This document shows, piece after piece, positions 11,461 through 26,400 of a DNA stretch of 64,000 nt. The position numbers and the translations under genes are program-made. Where the stretch lies: the NCBI GenBank assembly GCA_023079485.1, contig CM041085.1:35697121-35761120 (forward strand). The letters are read 5' to 3'. The stretch is from Archilochus colubris. Its lineage: Eukaryota; Chordata; Aves; Apodiformes; Trochilidae. The notes under the pieces were generated by a model. It was not told where the DNA came from. It searched no databases and worked only from the letters and a program-made list of their open reading frames with translations. Every line of letters begins with the position of its first letter. Position 1 is the first letter of the stretch.

Positions 11461-14400
11461 AAATATGTTCAATAGTGAAGTACCTGCACACTGGTGCTGT
11501 TTAATATTTCATCAAATATTCAAGATGAGATGAATGAAAACATTCTTGCTTGATCCTGCACTATAACATACAAATCTAGTTGGTGGAAAGCCACTTCATT
11601 GCTATGCGACCATATGTTTCCCAGCAGGAGAGGCCAAAGAAAAGAACTTGCATTTGAAAAGATGCGAACCTTCTGTTTAACCTGAGGTTTTATTCTCTGA
11701 AAAAAGGTTGTTTGTGGAAATGATGCTTTGAAGACTATGTGCATACAGTGTTTTGGCACTAAACAAAAGAGGAATCATCAAAAATAACATCTCTTTTCTG
11801 ATGCTTAATAAATGAAACAGAAAAAAAATTAAAAAGCAGCGATACTTTTATTTTCTAAAAGTAGCTTTACTAACTTTGCTGTTTGCTATCATATAACAGC
11901 CATCATCATGATACCTGCAACTCATCAACTTCTCCAGAGATGAGGCTAATATGCAGTCTTTTTTGTGTCAATTTTCTAAGTATAATGTTAAAACACACAC
12001 CTTTCTACATAGAAAAAAGATGTTTCCAGCCATCCCAATTTCAAGTATATTAAGAAAAAAAGTATTATTATATTTATGTGAAAATGAATAATACAATCAC
12101 TTCAGGATCCCTTCTGTTAGTCATCAGCATAGGTAACTAATTGAATTTCATGGTACCACAAATTTTGAAAAGGTCACATATTGAAAAATTCAAACCTATG
12201 AATAACTATAGAAGTTGTCAGGCTTGAAGTTGGAGATTCTGGCAGCCAGAATGGGTGCAGCTGGAGTTCTGACTACCTAACAAGTTGGGATAAATAGCTT
12301 AGACACTTAAGAGACCAAGGCTCTAAGTAGAAAATGGCTCTTTTTCTTTCCAGTATGAACTTGGTAAAGGGTGGTCTGGATGGGAGCCAGCTCTCCTTCT
12401 GTATGCTTCTGAAAAATCCACCTAACCACACTTTTGCTTAATCAAAGAGTTTAATGTAAAGTTTTAAGCTCTTAGATGAAATTGGGAATGCTTTTTCCTG
12501 GACTCTGCTCAGAGGAAAAAACAAACGACACAAAAAGCCTGCATAGATAAGACTGATAAAGTACAAGACAAAAAGAAAAGTAAGAGGCAAATAGAAGAGT
12601 GAATTTCCAACTCTCCTGGATAACACTGCTATTCTTAGACACATGCTGCTTCTCCCATTTTTAAAGGACAATGTTGACATTTCAGAAACAACAATTTGGA
12701 TTCATAGTTCATATAACCACATAGAAACAAGGAATTTCCTTTCCCTCCAACTCGAAAATAATAATCCAAGATCCCTGAATAATGAGAAGGATAGCAACAC
12801 ACTACCATAGTTCCTACTTAAATTCTTATCACAGCTTGGAAAGTTATCTTTGGAACAGCAGGAAATTTTAAAATGAATACTTAGAGCCTGCAGCACCCTG
12901 CTATGACAGGTGGTCACTATGGCAGAGATCTCAGCGGCTTTGCAGTTGCATACTGTGTGGTCAGACAGATGCATATATCTTTTTTTTAAATACAGAATGA
13001 AATCAATACTGTAAGTGAATGAATAATTCTAGCTAATTCAAATAATTCTAATGTTAAGTGAAAATAATCCTACACAATGGCAAATATACAGAGTGGTCAG
13101 CCAAGTAAAACACAGTGGGAAAAAAATAAGCTGCAATATTGAATGAGGTATTGTATCCACAAACTCCCATTCAGCAAAGAACTCCAGTGACCAGAACAAA
13201 ATGGTCAGTACAAAAGCTTTGCACATCCTTTCTCTTTTATATACTTTTGTTAGGACTGTCATTGCAACAATATCAATTTCCCCAGGTTTTTGACAATTTT
13301 CTTTAGAATGACTGAAATAACCTTTTCCAACACTAAGTATTTTGAGATGTTACAAGAAAGTATCCTGAAAAATTACTAAGAGGTTTATTTACACATCAAA
13401 AGTAAAAGAATGATATAAAAATGTAGCTTTCCCTGTAAGAATGCACTAAGACTCACAAGAACATAACAAAGTACTACTTTATAACATGCCAGTTATAAGT
13501 AATTTTTTCATAATCCCAGGTTAGTACATGATACTAACATTCCTTTCGAGAATGGAGAATGTAATTCATTTTCTTCCTATAATTATCTGACATTTCGTAA
13601 ATCAACAAACTTCAAATGTCAACATTCATTTAGATCAGTGAGAAAGCTGTGATGCCATGAAAATTAAAAGGGATCTCAGGAGGCACTGGAGTAAAATACA
13701 TTGCAGGAAACAAATCAAACCATAAAAACCTAAACCACTTCTTTTAAACTCTCCAACATTTTTTTTTTAACCTTTACTTGTGAAAAATAACCAAAAGAAA
13801 CCATCGAAGTATAATAAAAGAAGGATAGATATTGTGATTATTATCATTAATAGTATTCTCATCCTTCCACTTTCCACTTGCAAGCCATTCCACTGATTTT
13901 TAAAAAAAATTCTCTCATTAATAGATGGTGGTCTTCATGAGAAAGTACATAAATACTGACTTTTAGGATCACGCAGTTCAGCAGCTTTGAACTTTAATGA
14001 AAATCAGAAGGGGAAGAGAAAGTTCAATATTTTAAAAGAGCCTTTTATCACAACTGAAGTATTTTCATCAGAAACTCTGGTATCTCATCCAGTGCCTTTG
14101 AAGCTGGCTGTAAAACATGACAATCTATCTTATTAGATGGGTAGGAGCGCCCTTCAAAGAGTGGTGAAACTATTGCTTGTAAACATCAGTCACTCTGAAA
14201 TACCTGCACTTTCACTACATGTGTTGATTTTGTACTTACTATGTCTAAAATACCCCATTCACACTTGCAAGGCAAACAGAATGTAAGCACATAAAAAGGA
14301 CTTACATGAGAACTATTATAAAATTAGGGTTCAAGCTCCATCTTTACGCACAAAAGTTGTTATCGAATTAGCCTTTGAAATCACATTTAGAGTTTGGATT

Positions 14401-15099
14401 GCAGTATTCTACAAAGACACTACAGGCTCAGTAAAAAAAAATCATCATATAACATACTGTTCCAGGGAAGATTATTTAAAATTACAGCTCTTAAAAATCA
14501 TCTTTCTTAGATAATTTCTAATTTCTTAAGATACATATTTGTCATTTTGTCTTAAACATGACTGCATTCAATGAAAATATCAGTATTAGTCAATTCCACT
14601 TTTTTATACACTACCCTTTAAATCTGTTAAAAATATTTTATATTACTTCAAGTATTGCATCTACATTAAAAACTTGATCCCTCTTGCAGTATTTCATTTT
14701 TCATTCAGGACTTAAAAAATTATTTATACAGTTTCTTAATGAGAGACTCAAACACCACTGAAGTTATGACAATTCAATCCAAACAAAGCCTTTCAGTAAC
14801 TGGGATTCAGTTGGAAAGATATTTAAACATCTATGATAGCTAAAAGCATTTCCTTTTCTATTTTGTTTTTCTGGACCAACTAAGCAAAAAAGCCAGAAAA
14901 AAATTCTTCACTCAGAACATGCAGGAAGAAAATTTTAATTTACAATCAAATTCACTTTTTTGCAGTATTTCAGCAGTCAATAGAGCCAATGAAGATTCTG
15001 CTCTTGCACAATTTTATCCTTAAAGTCTATTTAGCATGAATATTTGTAGTGCCAGGTGCTTTAAAAGAGAAGAAAAAAATTAGCATACATTTTTTTCAA
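11461..15099. other. Intronic DNA, no gene seen
   Basis: AT-rich unique-looking DNA with scattered A and T runs (for example 13758-13770). Short frames here have no recognisable domain. Confidence 0.6.
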
Positions 15100-15972
15100 G
15101 AGCATCCTGATGAAGTTCACTGATGACACCAAGATGAATGGAGAGGCTGACTCCCCAAAAGGGAGAACCACCCTCCAGGATGACTTAGACTGGAAGAGGG
15201 GGCAAGCAGGGACTTCATGAAGTTCAATGTGGACAAGTGTAAGGTCTTGCATCAGGGAACACATAACCCAGGAGTGCAGTTCAGACTGGGATCCACTTGG
15301 CTAGAGGGCAGCCTTGTGGAAAGGGACCTGGGGGTCTTGGTGGACAACAGCCTCAACACAAGCAAACAGTGCACTGCAGCAGCAAAGAAAGCCAACAGGA
15401 TGCAACAAGGGCATCACCAGCAGAGGTGAAGAAGTCATGATCCTGCTCTGCTTGGCACTTCTCAGACAGCACCTGGATTACTGTGCCCAGTTTTGGTCCT
15501 TGCTGTACAAAAAGGATGCAGACAGCCTGGAGGGTTCAGAGAAGAGCCCCAAGGATGATCAGAGCACCTGCCATACAAGGAGAGGCTGAGGAAACTGAGT
15601 CTGTTCAGTCTTGAGAAGAGAAGGCTTAGACAAGATCTTACTAAAATGTTCCAGTACTTAAAGGGCAGCTACAAAGATGGAGACTCCCTATTTACAGAGA
15701 GTCACAGGAACAAGACAGTGGGCAATGGGCACAAGTTACTCCTAAGGAGATTCTGATTAAACACAAGAGGAAAATTTTCCACCATGAGGACAATCAGACA
15801 TTGGAATTGTGTCCCAGGGGAAGTGTTAGATTCCCCCCTCTTTAGAAATTTTTAAGTCTCTGCTCAAAAGGGTGCTGAGACAACTCATGTAAACAATAAT
15901 ATTAGAAGGGTTGGACCAGATGATCCTTGAGGTCCCTTCCAACCTGACATTCTACAAGTCTACGATTCTATG
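15100..15972 (+). mobile_element. CR1 LINE, older and diverged subfamily, 5'-truncated
   Basis: The copy begins at the polymerase motif C region, here read as KFTDDTKMNG, in which the usual FADD is FTDD. It continues through MKFNVDKCKVLHQG and ERDLGVLVDNSLN to a CR1 3' end with GGTCCCTTCCAACCTGACATT and a decayed octamer tail ending GATTCTATG. Several frameshifts and stops break the frame after about 15430. Sequence differs substantially from the copies at 5850 and 9690, pointing to a different and older CR1 subfamily. Confidence 0.92.
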
Positions 15973-18536
15973 CTCATCTGAGAACAATATGGAATTGAAT
16001 ATGCTTTTTTGTGACTGAATGATGCAACACAAGTTGGTAGACAAAGAACACCTTGTTCAACTTCAAAATATATGCATAGAGATGTGAAGTTGTCTACAGC
16101 AGTTTTTCCTGCTAGTGTGGCAGGTGGTTTGCTGTCCACAGCTCTTCAAAGATATTCTAGACTCCTTTTGGACGAGGGAGTTGATATTAAAATCAATTTG
16201 ATAAGCAAAGTTTCTCTTTTGTCCACCATTAGGTAATATCTAATGAATAGATAGGTAGGGACCACATGCAGAATACATACAGTGATGTGACACTTAAAGT
16301 TAAGAGATATCGTCCTTGGCAATCAATAAATGCAGTGCTGATTGCCTGCAAATTAAAATGGGAAATGGGAAACAAATACAGTTACAAAGTCAAAGAATTC
16401 TTTCCTTCTGAATCTCCAATGCACACATTTAAACATAAAGAAAAATGCCAGCTGTTCAAATAAACTAAAGGTTAACACAAAGGAATAAAGTAAGTCCAGC
16501 CATAGCATACTGTGGCTGTCAGCAGAAACAGTCTCGACAATGTGCTTTTTTTGGCTGATAAAATCATTAGTCCCTGTTGCTTGTTTTGAGTATTTTGTGG
16601 CTCTAGAGACATGGCTACCACTATGGAGCATGGCAGTGGATCAGATATCACCATTTCCAGCAGTTTTCTCTGTTACCACTCTAATACCTCACTGATGGCC
16701 ACACAAAGACATTTTGAAAACTCTTTATTTAAATTAAGTAAACGCAGTTAAATTAGCAGAGATAATTTTTGCAGTTTTGAAATGTTTGTAAGTCTGTCTG
16801 TAGACCTGGTTCTTTCTTTTTGAAAGATGAATAACACAGCATTAGTGGTCTACCACCCATTAATCAGAAAAAAACTGCTGAAAATCTTCACTATTATTAG
16901 AATGGAAACAGAAAGTAATTTTCAGTCAGGGATGGGACATTAAATAGTCCTATTTTTCTTTATTCTAGGAATTTATGGCAGTGGTGCTGAAACTCTGAGA
17001 TTCCTTAATTGTTCATTTTAATTTCCTTCCTCAAACTTTTACAGCTTTAATGAGCTTTCTCTTCTATTGGAGAATCATTTATTAGCAGGGGGAAAAGAAC
17101 AGTATAAGGAAATTTTCTTCCTGATTTTCAGACAATGAATGAGCTTTGAAGGGAGAAATACATGGGTAGCTCAGGGGATAAGAAAAAGAACAGAGTCAGA
17201 GTATGCTCACAGTGACCAACAGCTGTATTTACCATCCACTCTGATAGGTTTTATGAAATGCATTTGGGAGGAGCTGGGAAAAGCAGGATCTTCAGTCAAG
17301 TTCTCATAGGAAGTGCTCATGGTGCTTCAGCTGATCCCATCAGCAAGCCCAGCAGTGAGGTCAAGCTGCTCTATGAGCAGTCCTTCCACATGAAGAGCAA
17401 ACATGCAGAGGCAGCATAAAAAACACAGCAATGACCTCTGAGATCTGGTGCTTCAAATGTAAAGAACAGTATCATTTGTAGGCTGACCTGAGTAGCCTTT
17501 TTTCCTTTTTAAACTAACTCTTTAAAATAAATTTTCCAAAAATCACAAATAACTGTTGTGAGATAGAGCAGTAGTATAAAACTTTGAAATAAAGCTTGCA
17601 GCAAAATAAGGAAAAACTGTTCCTTAACACCATCAGTTAAGGGTAACAAACTGCTTTCAAGCAGCTAATAGACTCTGTGGCAATTTATGTAAATAGTACC
17701 AGCAGGAAACTGAAATATGAGCGTCCTTGCTTTTCACTTCTGAACTGAGAAACTAACATAATTCATGTTCTTTATCCTTATTAATTTTGGAAAGTAATGT
17801 AACAAAGCCAAATCCACACCTTTATTGGCTTACAGTCTTAAGTGCCACAGGAGAATGTAAATCCCAACAAAGCCATGTAACTCCACCGGCCTCTTAGAAA
17901 ACATAAAGATCAGAGCAGCCATCCACTTGTCAGACAAACAGCAGGATCTGAAACATTCAAAGCAATTAACTTTCCTCTCAAATTTTAGGTTAATGTAACC
18001 AAGAGACATGAAGCTTAGGAGGTCTTTTCCAGTGCTTCTGTAATTAACAGAAGTTCATGAGTTCCCAGCTACAAGTTATTAGGTCAGCTTTGGCAAACTG
18101 GGGACCAGCTGGCAAAGGAATTGCAAACTTCAAAGAAAGCTCTCAAATATTTGACCACATAATAAAAATAAAAAGCTCACTCTTAGTACCTTATCTTGGA
18201 CGCTCACACTGGTTTGACGGTGACCTTTACAGGATTACCTTAACATGAAGGGAAATCAGGACCTCTCTGAAGTGATCTCAAATTTGCAGCAGAAAATGTC
18301 TGCATGACTGACACTTATGTTGGAAAAAATGGAGGAAAATAAAAAGGCTTAAACGACTCCCAGCATAAGCTGAAGCTCTGATTTAAAGCCATTTGACTTT
18401 CAAAAGAATGACGATAGCTGGCTGCCAGTTTAGAGTATGCAATACAGCATTCTCACCCCATCAACTAGGCAGGGCAAAATGCAGCTTCCAGCTCCTTAGT
18501 ATTTTTAATTATTTATTGGGGGAAAGGGGTGGTTGC

Positions 18537-18581
18537 TTGTTTGGTTGGTTTTGGTAGGTTGGTTGGTTTTGTTGGTTTTTT
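18537..18581. repeat. GT-rich low-complexity tract (TTGG-like)
   Basis: Repeated TTGGTTGG and TTGGTTTT units, a degenerate tetranucleotide repeat. Confidence 0.75.
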
Positions 18582-21500
18582 CACATTAATTTGGTCAATT
18601 TACCAATACAAACAGGAAGATTCTTTCAAATACTTTTTTTTCCACCCTCACCCAAATATCCTATCCTGCCTGGCAATGAAAAGAAGTTCAGAGAAAATGA
18701 AGAAGTTTTAAAGCATGCATTTACAAGCAATAACTGTTGTCATCCTCTATTCATCAAGCACAGGTGGGGAGCGCAGAATATATCTGTGAGCCAGGTTTCT
18801 GTCTTTTTAAAGAACATTTCTTAAGCTGAAAACATCTAGCTATCAGCCATTTACATATTACTGTACTTAATGAATCCTCAAAAAGAGTGGGAAATTTTCA
18901 GCTGTTATATAGAATTAAGAAATAACCTTTTTTCTTTAAGGATATTCAAGATGTACTACCCTCTTCTAAATGTCAGTTTCTCTTCCTTTTCTTCCAAAGC
19001 TCAATTTCTCCTCTTACTGTGGATGTATTTCTTTTTGCTGTTCCATCACCTGGAATACCATATTCACTTTAGATTGCCACACAATGCATACAGACACCAG
19101 ACTATCTGTAATCCTCTAAAATCAAAATAATTTATACGGGGGAAAGAAAGGCATGAATGATGTTTCACCACATTTTTCTTTTTCTTCCTTAAGACTTTTG
19201 AATAAATCAAGTAGCTGGGCCAGTTGTTTCCAATTCCCCCTGGATACTGAGTATAGGACTAAAAATAAACATTACAACATGCATTGCTTACAACCTGTAG
19301 AACAAAACTAGACTTGAGATTGGATAATACTTATTTTTGAAAGCAGTCTCACAGAAGGTGAGCCTTATTGGTTTTCAAACATTTTGATGCACAGAATACA
19401 TATGCTATGATTATATTAGCATTTTGGCTCATACTAGTAAAGTAGTTTTGAAACGAACTGCACCACTTCTCCCTTTTTCAGTACATGGGTCGGGTTTCCA
19501 GAGCCATTTTGGTGCACATAAACTAGATTCCTTCTGAAGAAAACTGAACCAGGCGTACACAAAATGCACTTCAATGTCTAACAGGGAGTGGTCCCTTGGA
19601 CAGTTTTGAATTATATGTGTGATACAGACTACGTTAGTCCATGGACCAGACTAAATGGAAGATTACAGACAGCAAGTGAACATATTGCTGAACCTGAACT
19701 AAAATCAAACCTCAAACAAACAATTCTGAGCAAAGGATGTTCTAACACTGTCAGTCAACCCAGGGTAACACTTGAGCAATATCACATTTCCATTGCCCTT
19801 CTTGGAACTGTTTCACTCTTGTATTTAGACTAAAAATCCCTATGCAGTATTTTGCATTTTCAGCTATCTTAAATTAAGGTAGCATTTCAGAATATACAGC
19901 AGATGCCTATAAAATATCCTTGCATCACTTCTACTAGCACCAAGGGTGACATTTATTTACTGCATTTCATCACTGTTCAAAATAACTAGATGTATCAGGC
20001 CTATTTATTTTTGACCGATGAGATATAAACAAAGCTCCTGGGATGTTGTGGCACTTCAGGGCCAATTTGCAGCAAGGATCAGAAAATTCTGCAACTCATC
20101 TATGACAGTGAGAGCTTGAAGACGTGGAGACAGCACAGGCACACATGGGGAAGCTGAGCAAAAACATCATACCCTCTTCAATCTTTATTGCTCATACAGT
20201 GAAAACTTTATATCCCCTTCAACTAACAAAGCTCTTCCTTTGAGATTGCCACTACAGATCCTCAAAAAAACAAACAAAAAAGAAAAATTACCAGGCAGAA
20301 AGAAGGATCCTGGAAGACCAGACTAAATGACTAATATGAGTCAATGTGCATGGCCCTGGCAACACAGCATAGCAGTGAGACCAGGCTGTTGGGATGGGTC
20401 TGGAAGGAGCAAGATCAGCCCCCTTAACTGGGGAGCTGCCCTTCAACCATGCCTGAGGGGCTGCAGCCATGCCTGTGCCTGGCCCTGCATTTCCTAGACC
20501 CCAATTCAAGGCCCCATCCCCTCAGCTCCTGCTGCCAGGGGGGCTGGTTTGCCTGGTATGGTACTTGGTACAGCACAGGACAGGGACAGCTACCTCACTA
20601 TGCCCTGACAGTGCTTCAGTGGTGTATTACCTATGGTCTGTGCCTAACTAATATAAACACTGCAAAAGATACTGACATACTTAGAGAGTGCATTAATCAA
20701 ACCTCAGGCAATAAGGGCTAAACTGTTCCTATCAGAGGTATAAATCTCATCAAGTGAATTCTCAGGCTGAAGTCTCCTGAGACCAAAAATCCTGAAATTT
20801 GTAAACTGATTAAGATTTATAGTGTTTTCAGGGAACAGATAAAGTGGGAGGCATCTGGAGGGGAGTGCAGAAGTCAGATATAAGTATGGGTGGTAGACAC
20901 AGAGTGCCTGCGGCTGTGACTCTGGATTCCCATCACAGGTGAAGGTCAATGTGATTTGACTTCAGAGATGTGTAAGACACTGAGGCCTCCATCCCATCAT
21001 ACTCCTGGTCTCACAGCTGGATGCAATTTGAGAGGCAACAAGATGAAAAGTCATGTATATTGGTTTAGGCTTCACTTATGTAGGCAGAAGAAGGTGAGCA
21101 GTACTAAAATCTATAAGAATTATCAGTAACAAGATAATAACTAGAAATAAGAAACCATTCCTTTCGCTACATGAAGGGGATAAAAACACAAAGACAGCGT
21201 TTCTGATGAAGAAAAACAGCAAAATGGAATTGCTTTCTAAAGAAGCATTTAAAACAAGGTCTCTCGCTCTCCACTGCCTGCAGATGCGACTCTGTTAGAA
21301 ACCTGAATTCAGCAGTTCCACTCCTCACCTCAGTTCCTTACTGAAATTCTATCCTTCTTACATTATTTTTTCTGTTTGCAGAAGTGTTTTCAGTTCACCT
21401 GAAGTAGGAGAATTCTGTCAAAACAGTTCTTTCATTCCTTATCTCTTGCTGTTCTCATCCTTATCCTGTAAACTGCTGACACTTGGATGTTCTGTGCTTT

Positions 21501-23388
21501 AGTTCCCTGCTTCTCATTTTCATTAACATATTCCACCTAGCACCTCATGTTTTTGAAGCAGCAGTTTTCTGAGTAACACACAGGGCAAAAGCCATCTCTT
21601 ATTTTGCTTTGCTACTGCCAATATCTACAGCAGATCATCACCTTCTTGTACAACCATAGGTACTACTTCAATGCCCACCATGTTTTTCAGTGCCTTCATG
21701 AGGTCACTCCTTTCGACATCTATGTTGTTCCTAAACACTTCTGCCTAAGAGGCAATCCTACTGACTTTATTTTTTTTTTTTAATGGCTATTTCTTGGTTC
21801 TATTTCTCCAGCTGTTTCACAGTATTCAGTCTTTACCCACTTAAGTGCCTATGGCAATTTCAAATTTATATCCAGAAAAGGGTAATGGCATGAAAAGGGT
21901 ATGCAAGCATACTTCAAACCTATTTAAATTGCATCTACCTCAAGTAACAATCACAATGGAAATGTAGTGGCATATGATTTTGTGAAGTTTATTTGCTCAG
22001 GTACGCTTCTTTAGCCCACACAGAAGCCTCTGCCCACGTGGAATTGACACTGAGGGTATCACCCATGCTAGCCAGATGCAGGGTATGGCTTTCAGACACT
22101 ACTAGCATAGTAACCCAAATAATGTGCAAGCATAACTTTCATTCCTATCTAGTGGAGCTTCAGAAAAGCCACCAAAATAAAATTGCTCACTAATGTACTG
22201 CATCTCCAAATTGTTGCCAATAGAAGCAGCTGAGAACTCTAATTTGAAATGCCAGGTCAATTAGATGTTTCATAAAGGGATCAATAAATCCATAAAGTTT
22301 AGAGATATTTTATCTTGCCGTATTTTATCTTATTTTGACTAAATTATCAACTAGGTAGTTAAAAACTGCAGGGCTAAAAATGACAATGAATGAAAGATGA
22401 GCAAAATAAGTACACAACATTAGAAGCCAACTATGCTAGATGAAATTATTATTTCACATATCAATTCATCATACACATAGAATGCACATTCAGTGATTTT
22501 GATTTAATGTCTTATCAACTGAAATCCATCTTTACAGTTATCTGTGATAGGCAAACACTGTAAAGGCAGAATTGTATGCAAAAGCAGAGAAATAAACAAA
22601 TCATGAATCAGAAATGTACTGGAAAGCTGGTGCCAACAGAGTACAGTGCCAAGCAAGTTATTCGTGTACTAATCAATGTAAAGTTAGGCAAAAAACAACA
22701 TACAACACCAGAAAACACCATGAAAAATGGGGAAAAAAACGTTAACAGGCAAAAAAAGACACAAAGACTAGCCAAAATCTATAAGCCCAACCCAGTACAC
22801 TGATTAAACTCTGGTTTTGACAGTATTTGCTCACAAGAATATTCTGATGCATTGCCTTGGAAACTATACACTATAAGGAACTAAAATAAAGAAGTAACTC
22901 TCGAACTATGCAGAACAATGTAATCACAAAGGTAGCTTCAGAGGAAGTATATATTTTTTGACTTTTCTATTTTAAAGAATTTATACATTTTATTCAATAG
23001 ATGACAAACTAGAAAAATCCATTGTGCTTCAATGTGAAATTTCATGAAAGCATCTCAGTTCAGTCTAACAACACTTCAAAGAGAGATTTAGTAAAATCCA
23101 ATAAACAGGATTACATGTGGATGTCAATTAATAGGTGCTCCAGATTTATCTGTTGGTTTTTTTTTTAATCAAAGTGTCATACTTTATAATTACATTTAAA
23201 ATGTCCTTATCTAATATAGCTTGAATAAAATTGTGTGGAAACACGTCACAGTATGACTGTGCTCTGCAGCTTAAGAGTAACATTAAGTTATCACCTTCAG
23301 TTTTACAATGCATTCATGTTTGTTAATGAAACCTACTTTTTGCTTTGCAATTCTAGGTAACTTGTATAAAGAAAAATTACAAAAGATT

Positions 23389-23426
23389 AAAAAAAAAAAA
23401 AAAAAAAAAAAGGTAAAAAAAAAAAA
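23389..23426. repeat. Two poly(A) tracts, 23 and 12 A
   Basis: 23 A at 23389-23411, then GGT, then 12 A at 23415-23426. The sequence just upstream shows no element that would make this a retroposon tail, so it is called a simple repeat. Such runs are prone to length change and sequencing error. Confidence 0.85.
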
Positions 23427-26400
23427 GGTGCCCGAGCAGACCTAGGGGGTAAAAATAAGAAAATACTATAGAAAAATCTTCATGAACATTATTTCAATAT
23501 CCATGAATGAAGGAACTAAAGAAATCCAGGCATAATTAATTGCTAATAACACTTTCCTTACAGAGATCTTTGCTAGACTTCACTTCCAGCTGAATATGAA
23601 AAGCTCCAAATGTAAGACTTGAAAACACTTCAAAGTTTGAAGTATTTTTAAGTTGTGTTTTTGATACAGTTATCTGGTATTTGAAGTCAATGCAGTATAA
23701 CTGAGCTAATTCTGTTGTTCTTCTAAAAATACTGGCATACTTACAGAGAAAAAAATCTCATGCAATCCAACAAGCTTAGGTTTTACAGCAGCCTACAGTG
23801 AATTACAGCACTAAAGTGGTAAATAAGCCAGCAAGCAAACTACTCACTTCAGCCTCCTGTTTATACAATGCTGCCATTACTGGCTTTGTGCAAATCAATT
23901 AAACTGAACGATCAGTAAACCCTTCCAGTAGAAGTATTTCTCTTAACCAGTCTGAGGGTCACACTAGCAGCCTTCTGGCCAATGTTTCAGGTTGCTGACA
24001 CAACCAGCTCCCTAGGGCTATATGGTTGCCAGCCACAAACGTAAAGGCAGCTTGCCCCTGGGATTTGACTGTGAAGGTACCACTGTGTGTCAGGAACTCA
24101 TCCTCAGGTTGTAACAGGAAAGCCAGCGAAGTGGTAAATTTGCAGCCTTGCCCTTCTGTTTTTCTGCAGGACATAATTCAGCTACGTACATTCTCTTGAA
24201 AAATTCAGTAGGGAAATACTGCAGGCTGTAAATGCTCTTTCACGGCTATTGATGTGCAGCACAAATTGAAAGTTAAAAAAAAAACAACACATCCTAGGCC
24301 ACAGAATTAATGGAAAAACAGTGTCATGCATGTTATTAGTAAAATCCTGTTGCTATGGAATATTTAGGAAAACTAATGAAAGCAAGGGGCTTCAATTTTC
24401 CCTTGCAATGGTAGGGCATAGCACAGTCTCCTGCATCTCCTTGCTCAGTATTTGAGAGAAGCAGCACTGACTGCTTCACTGAGAAACCAGATGGGAAAGA
24501 TGAGAGTGCAAAGACCCAACAGTGCCTCTCAGGTGATCACAGTACACAAGCTCCTTTGAGTACTACAGCCACAGGTGAATTGCTTTAAGCCCACGGAATA
24601 TCTTCCTCTGACAGACCAGCTGAAAAAATAAATGTTTTCTTCACAGTGCAAACAGCAAGGTAAAAAAGGACTGCAGACACAGCCAAACAAGTGGCATTTC
24701 CTGGAGAACCTTCTGCTCTTACTTAAATGCCCTTCCCAGGAGGGTCACTGTCTGACCAGCCTCTGCCCCCTCATACCCATACTGGGACACTACGAGACAA
24801 GCACACAATCTTTGTTCAAAATATCAAAATAAAGCAAGTTAATTTATGCCTACCAAACACTGACAGAAGTATTTTTGCTGTCTGGATGACAGAAGAAGTT
24901 GACAGCAAGCAGGGGAGCACACCACCCTTGCTTCACCTACACGCATACCTGTTCTAGAATAGGTCTGATACTGATTTAATGTGGAGAAATTACAAAAAAA
25001 ATTCACTAGTATTGACATCAGTTCAGCAGAGCCTCATAACCTATACAGCAGCCAGAACTGTGTTTTGATATGCCTTGTTTTTAACTGAGGTTACTGAAGA
25101 GAAGCTCAGGGGCCTCTAGGACCCCTTTTCTTGGAGGAAATGTAACAGCTACCTGTAGACCACAATGAGTATTTGAACTTACTAGGCATTAGCTGTAGGC
25201 GTAATTACTGTATTTGTAACTGAACTGATTTTTTCTATTTAAAATTTCACATTCCTATTTGTCAAAATTTCAAGGGCATAAAATGTCACGAGGCCACACA
25301 GTAAAAAAGGAGAATTAAATTCTGTAAGACAGTGTCCTAGATACTAATTTGGAGGGAGGAGCATCAGAATTATTTTGTATAATGTGCTACCGTCATCCAA
25401 CACCAGAGATATTTAATTAATATCTATTTTATTCTATTACGTGTTACTTGAAGCTCAAAATCATGCACAAGAATTTTTTCTTGAATCCTCTTAGTTTAAG
25501 CTAATCAAGCGTCTAATGCTTGATAGCTGGAAAAAATTAAATTGCAAAGATGTTCTTAAAAAAAAAAAAAACAACAAACTAATGCATTTATGGTGAAAAT
25601 CACTGGAAGAAAATAAGAAACCCTGCAGATCTAATACATGTGTTTCTAACCTCAGGTTTATATTTCAGGGTCCACATTCACAGTGACTCCCAATACTACT
25701 ATAAAAAGTTACTTTTTTAAAAGATAGAATAAAATGCAAGATGTATTGTCTTTTGTTTTGTAGAGATATATAAACCAATAATTAATAATAATATTCAGCA
25801 TCACTGAATGTTTTGGTTGGCTAAAGAGTAAACATTAAATGGTGTATGTTAAAAACTAGATGATAATACAAAGTATTCATTTTCTGACATATAGAAAAAA
25901 CAGACCTACACAGAGCTTCCCAGGCATTTTTCAGCTAAGGATTTTATCAGAGAATGTCAATTTGTTAAAACCAAACATATTAGTTACAATAGTTTGTAGG
26001 GAAAGCTTTCTTCAGTCAAGAATGAAATTTCTGGATTAAGTAAGATCCCTCCATGGGCCATCCTGGAAGCCCAGGCTCTCACATCACTGCCTGAATCAGA
26101 GCCTGGGCCTGGGCATGTGTCCCAGCCAGCTCTCTCGTGCTCCAATTGATACCTCCAGTTTTAATACACCAGTTAAATACATCATGATGGTTTCTACAGC
26201 TCAGGGGTTAGGCCAGTCATCTATAAAAATAAAGACCAGATTCAGGGCCTGCCTAGAATTCCCTTCCATCTAATACTACCTGCAAAATCTACCTTAATTC
26301 AAAGGAAAAAGGAAATAAGAGAATATTCTGTCACATTTAAAGAAAAAAAACTGGGGAGAAGGCTTCACTGGAAAGAGTAGCTACAAGTTTCATGAAAGAG

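Noticed and set aside
23389..23426. Poly(A) run as the tail of a processed pseudogene or SINE
   Set aside because: No retroposed gene or SINE body is recognisable upstream, and there is no target-site duplication that I can see.
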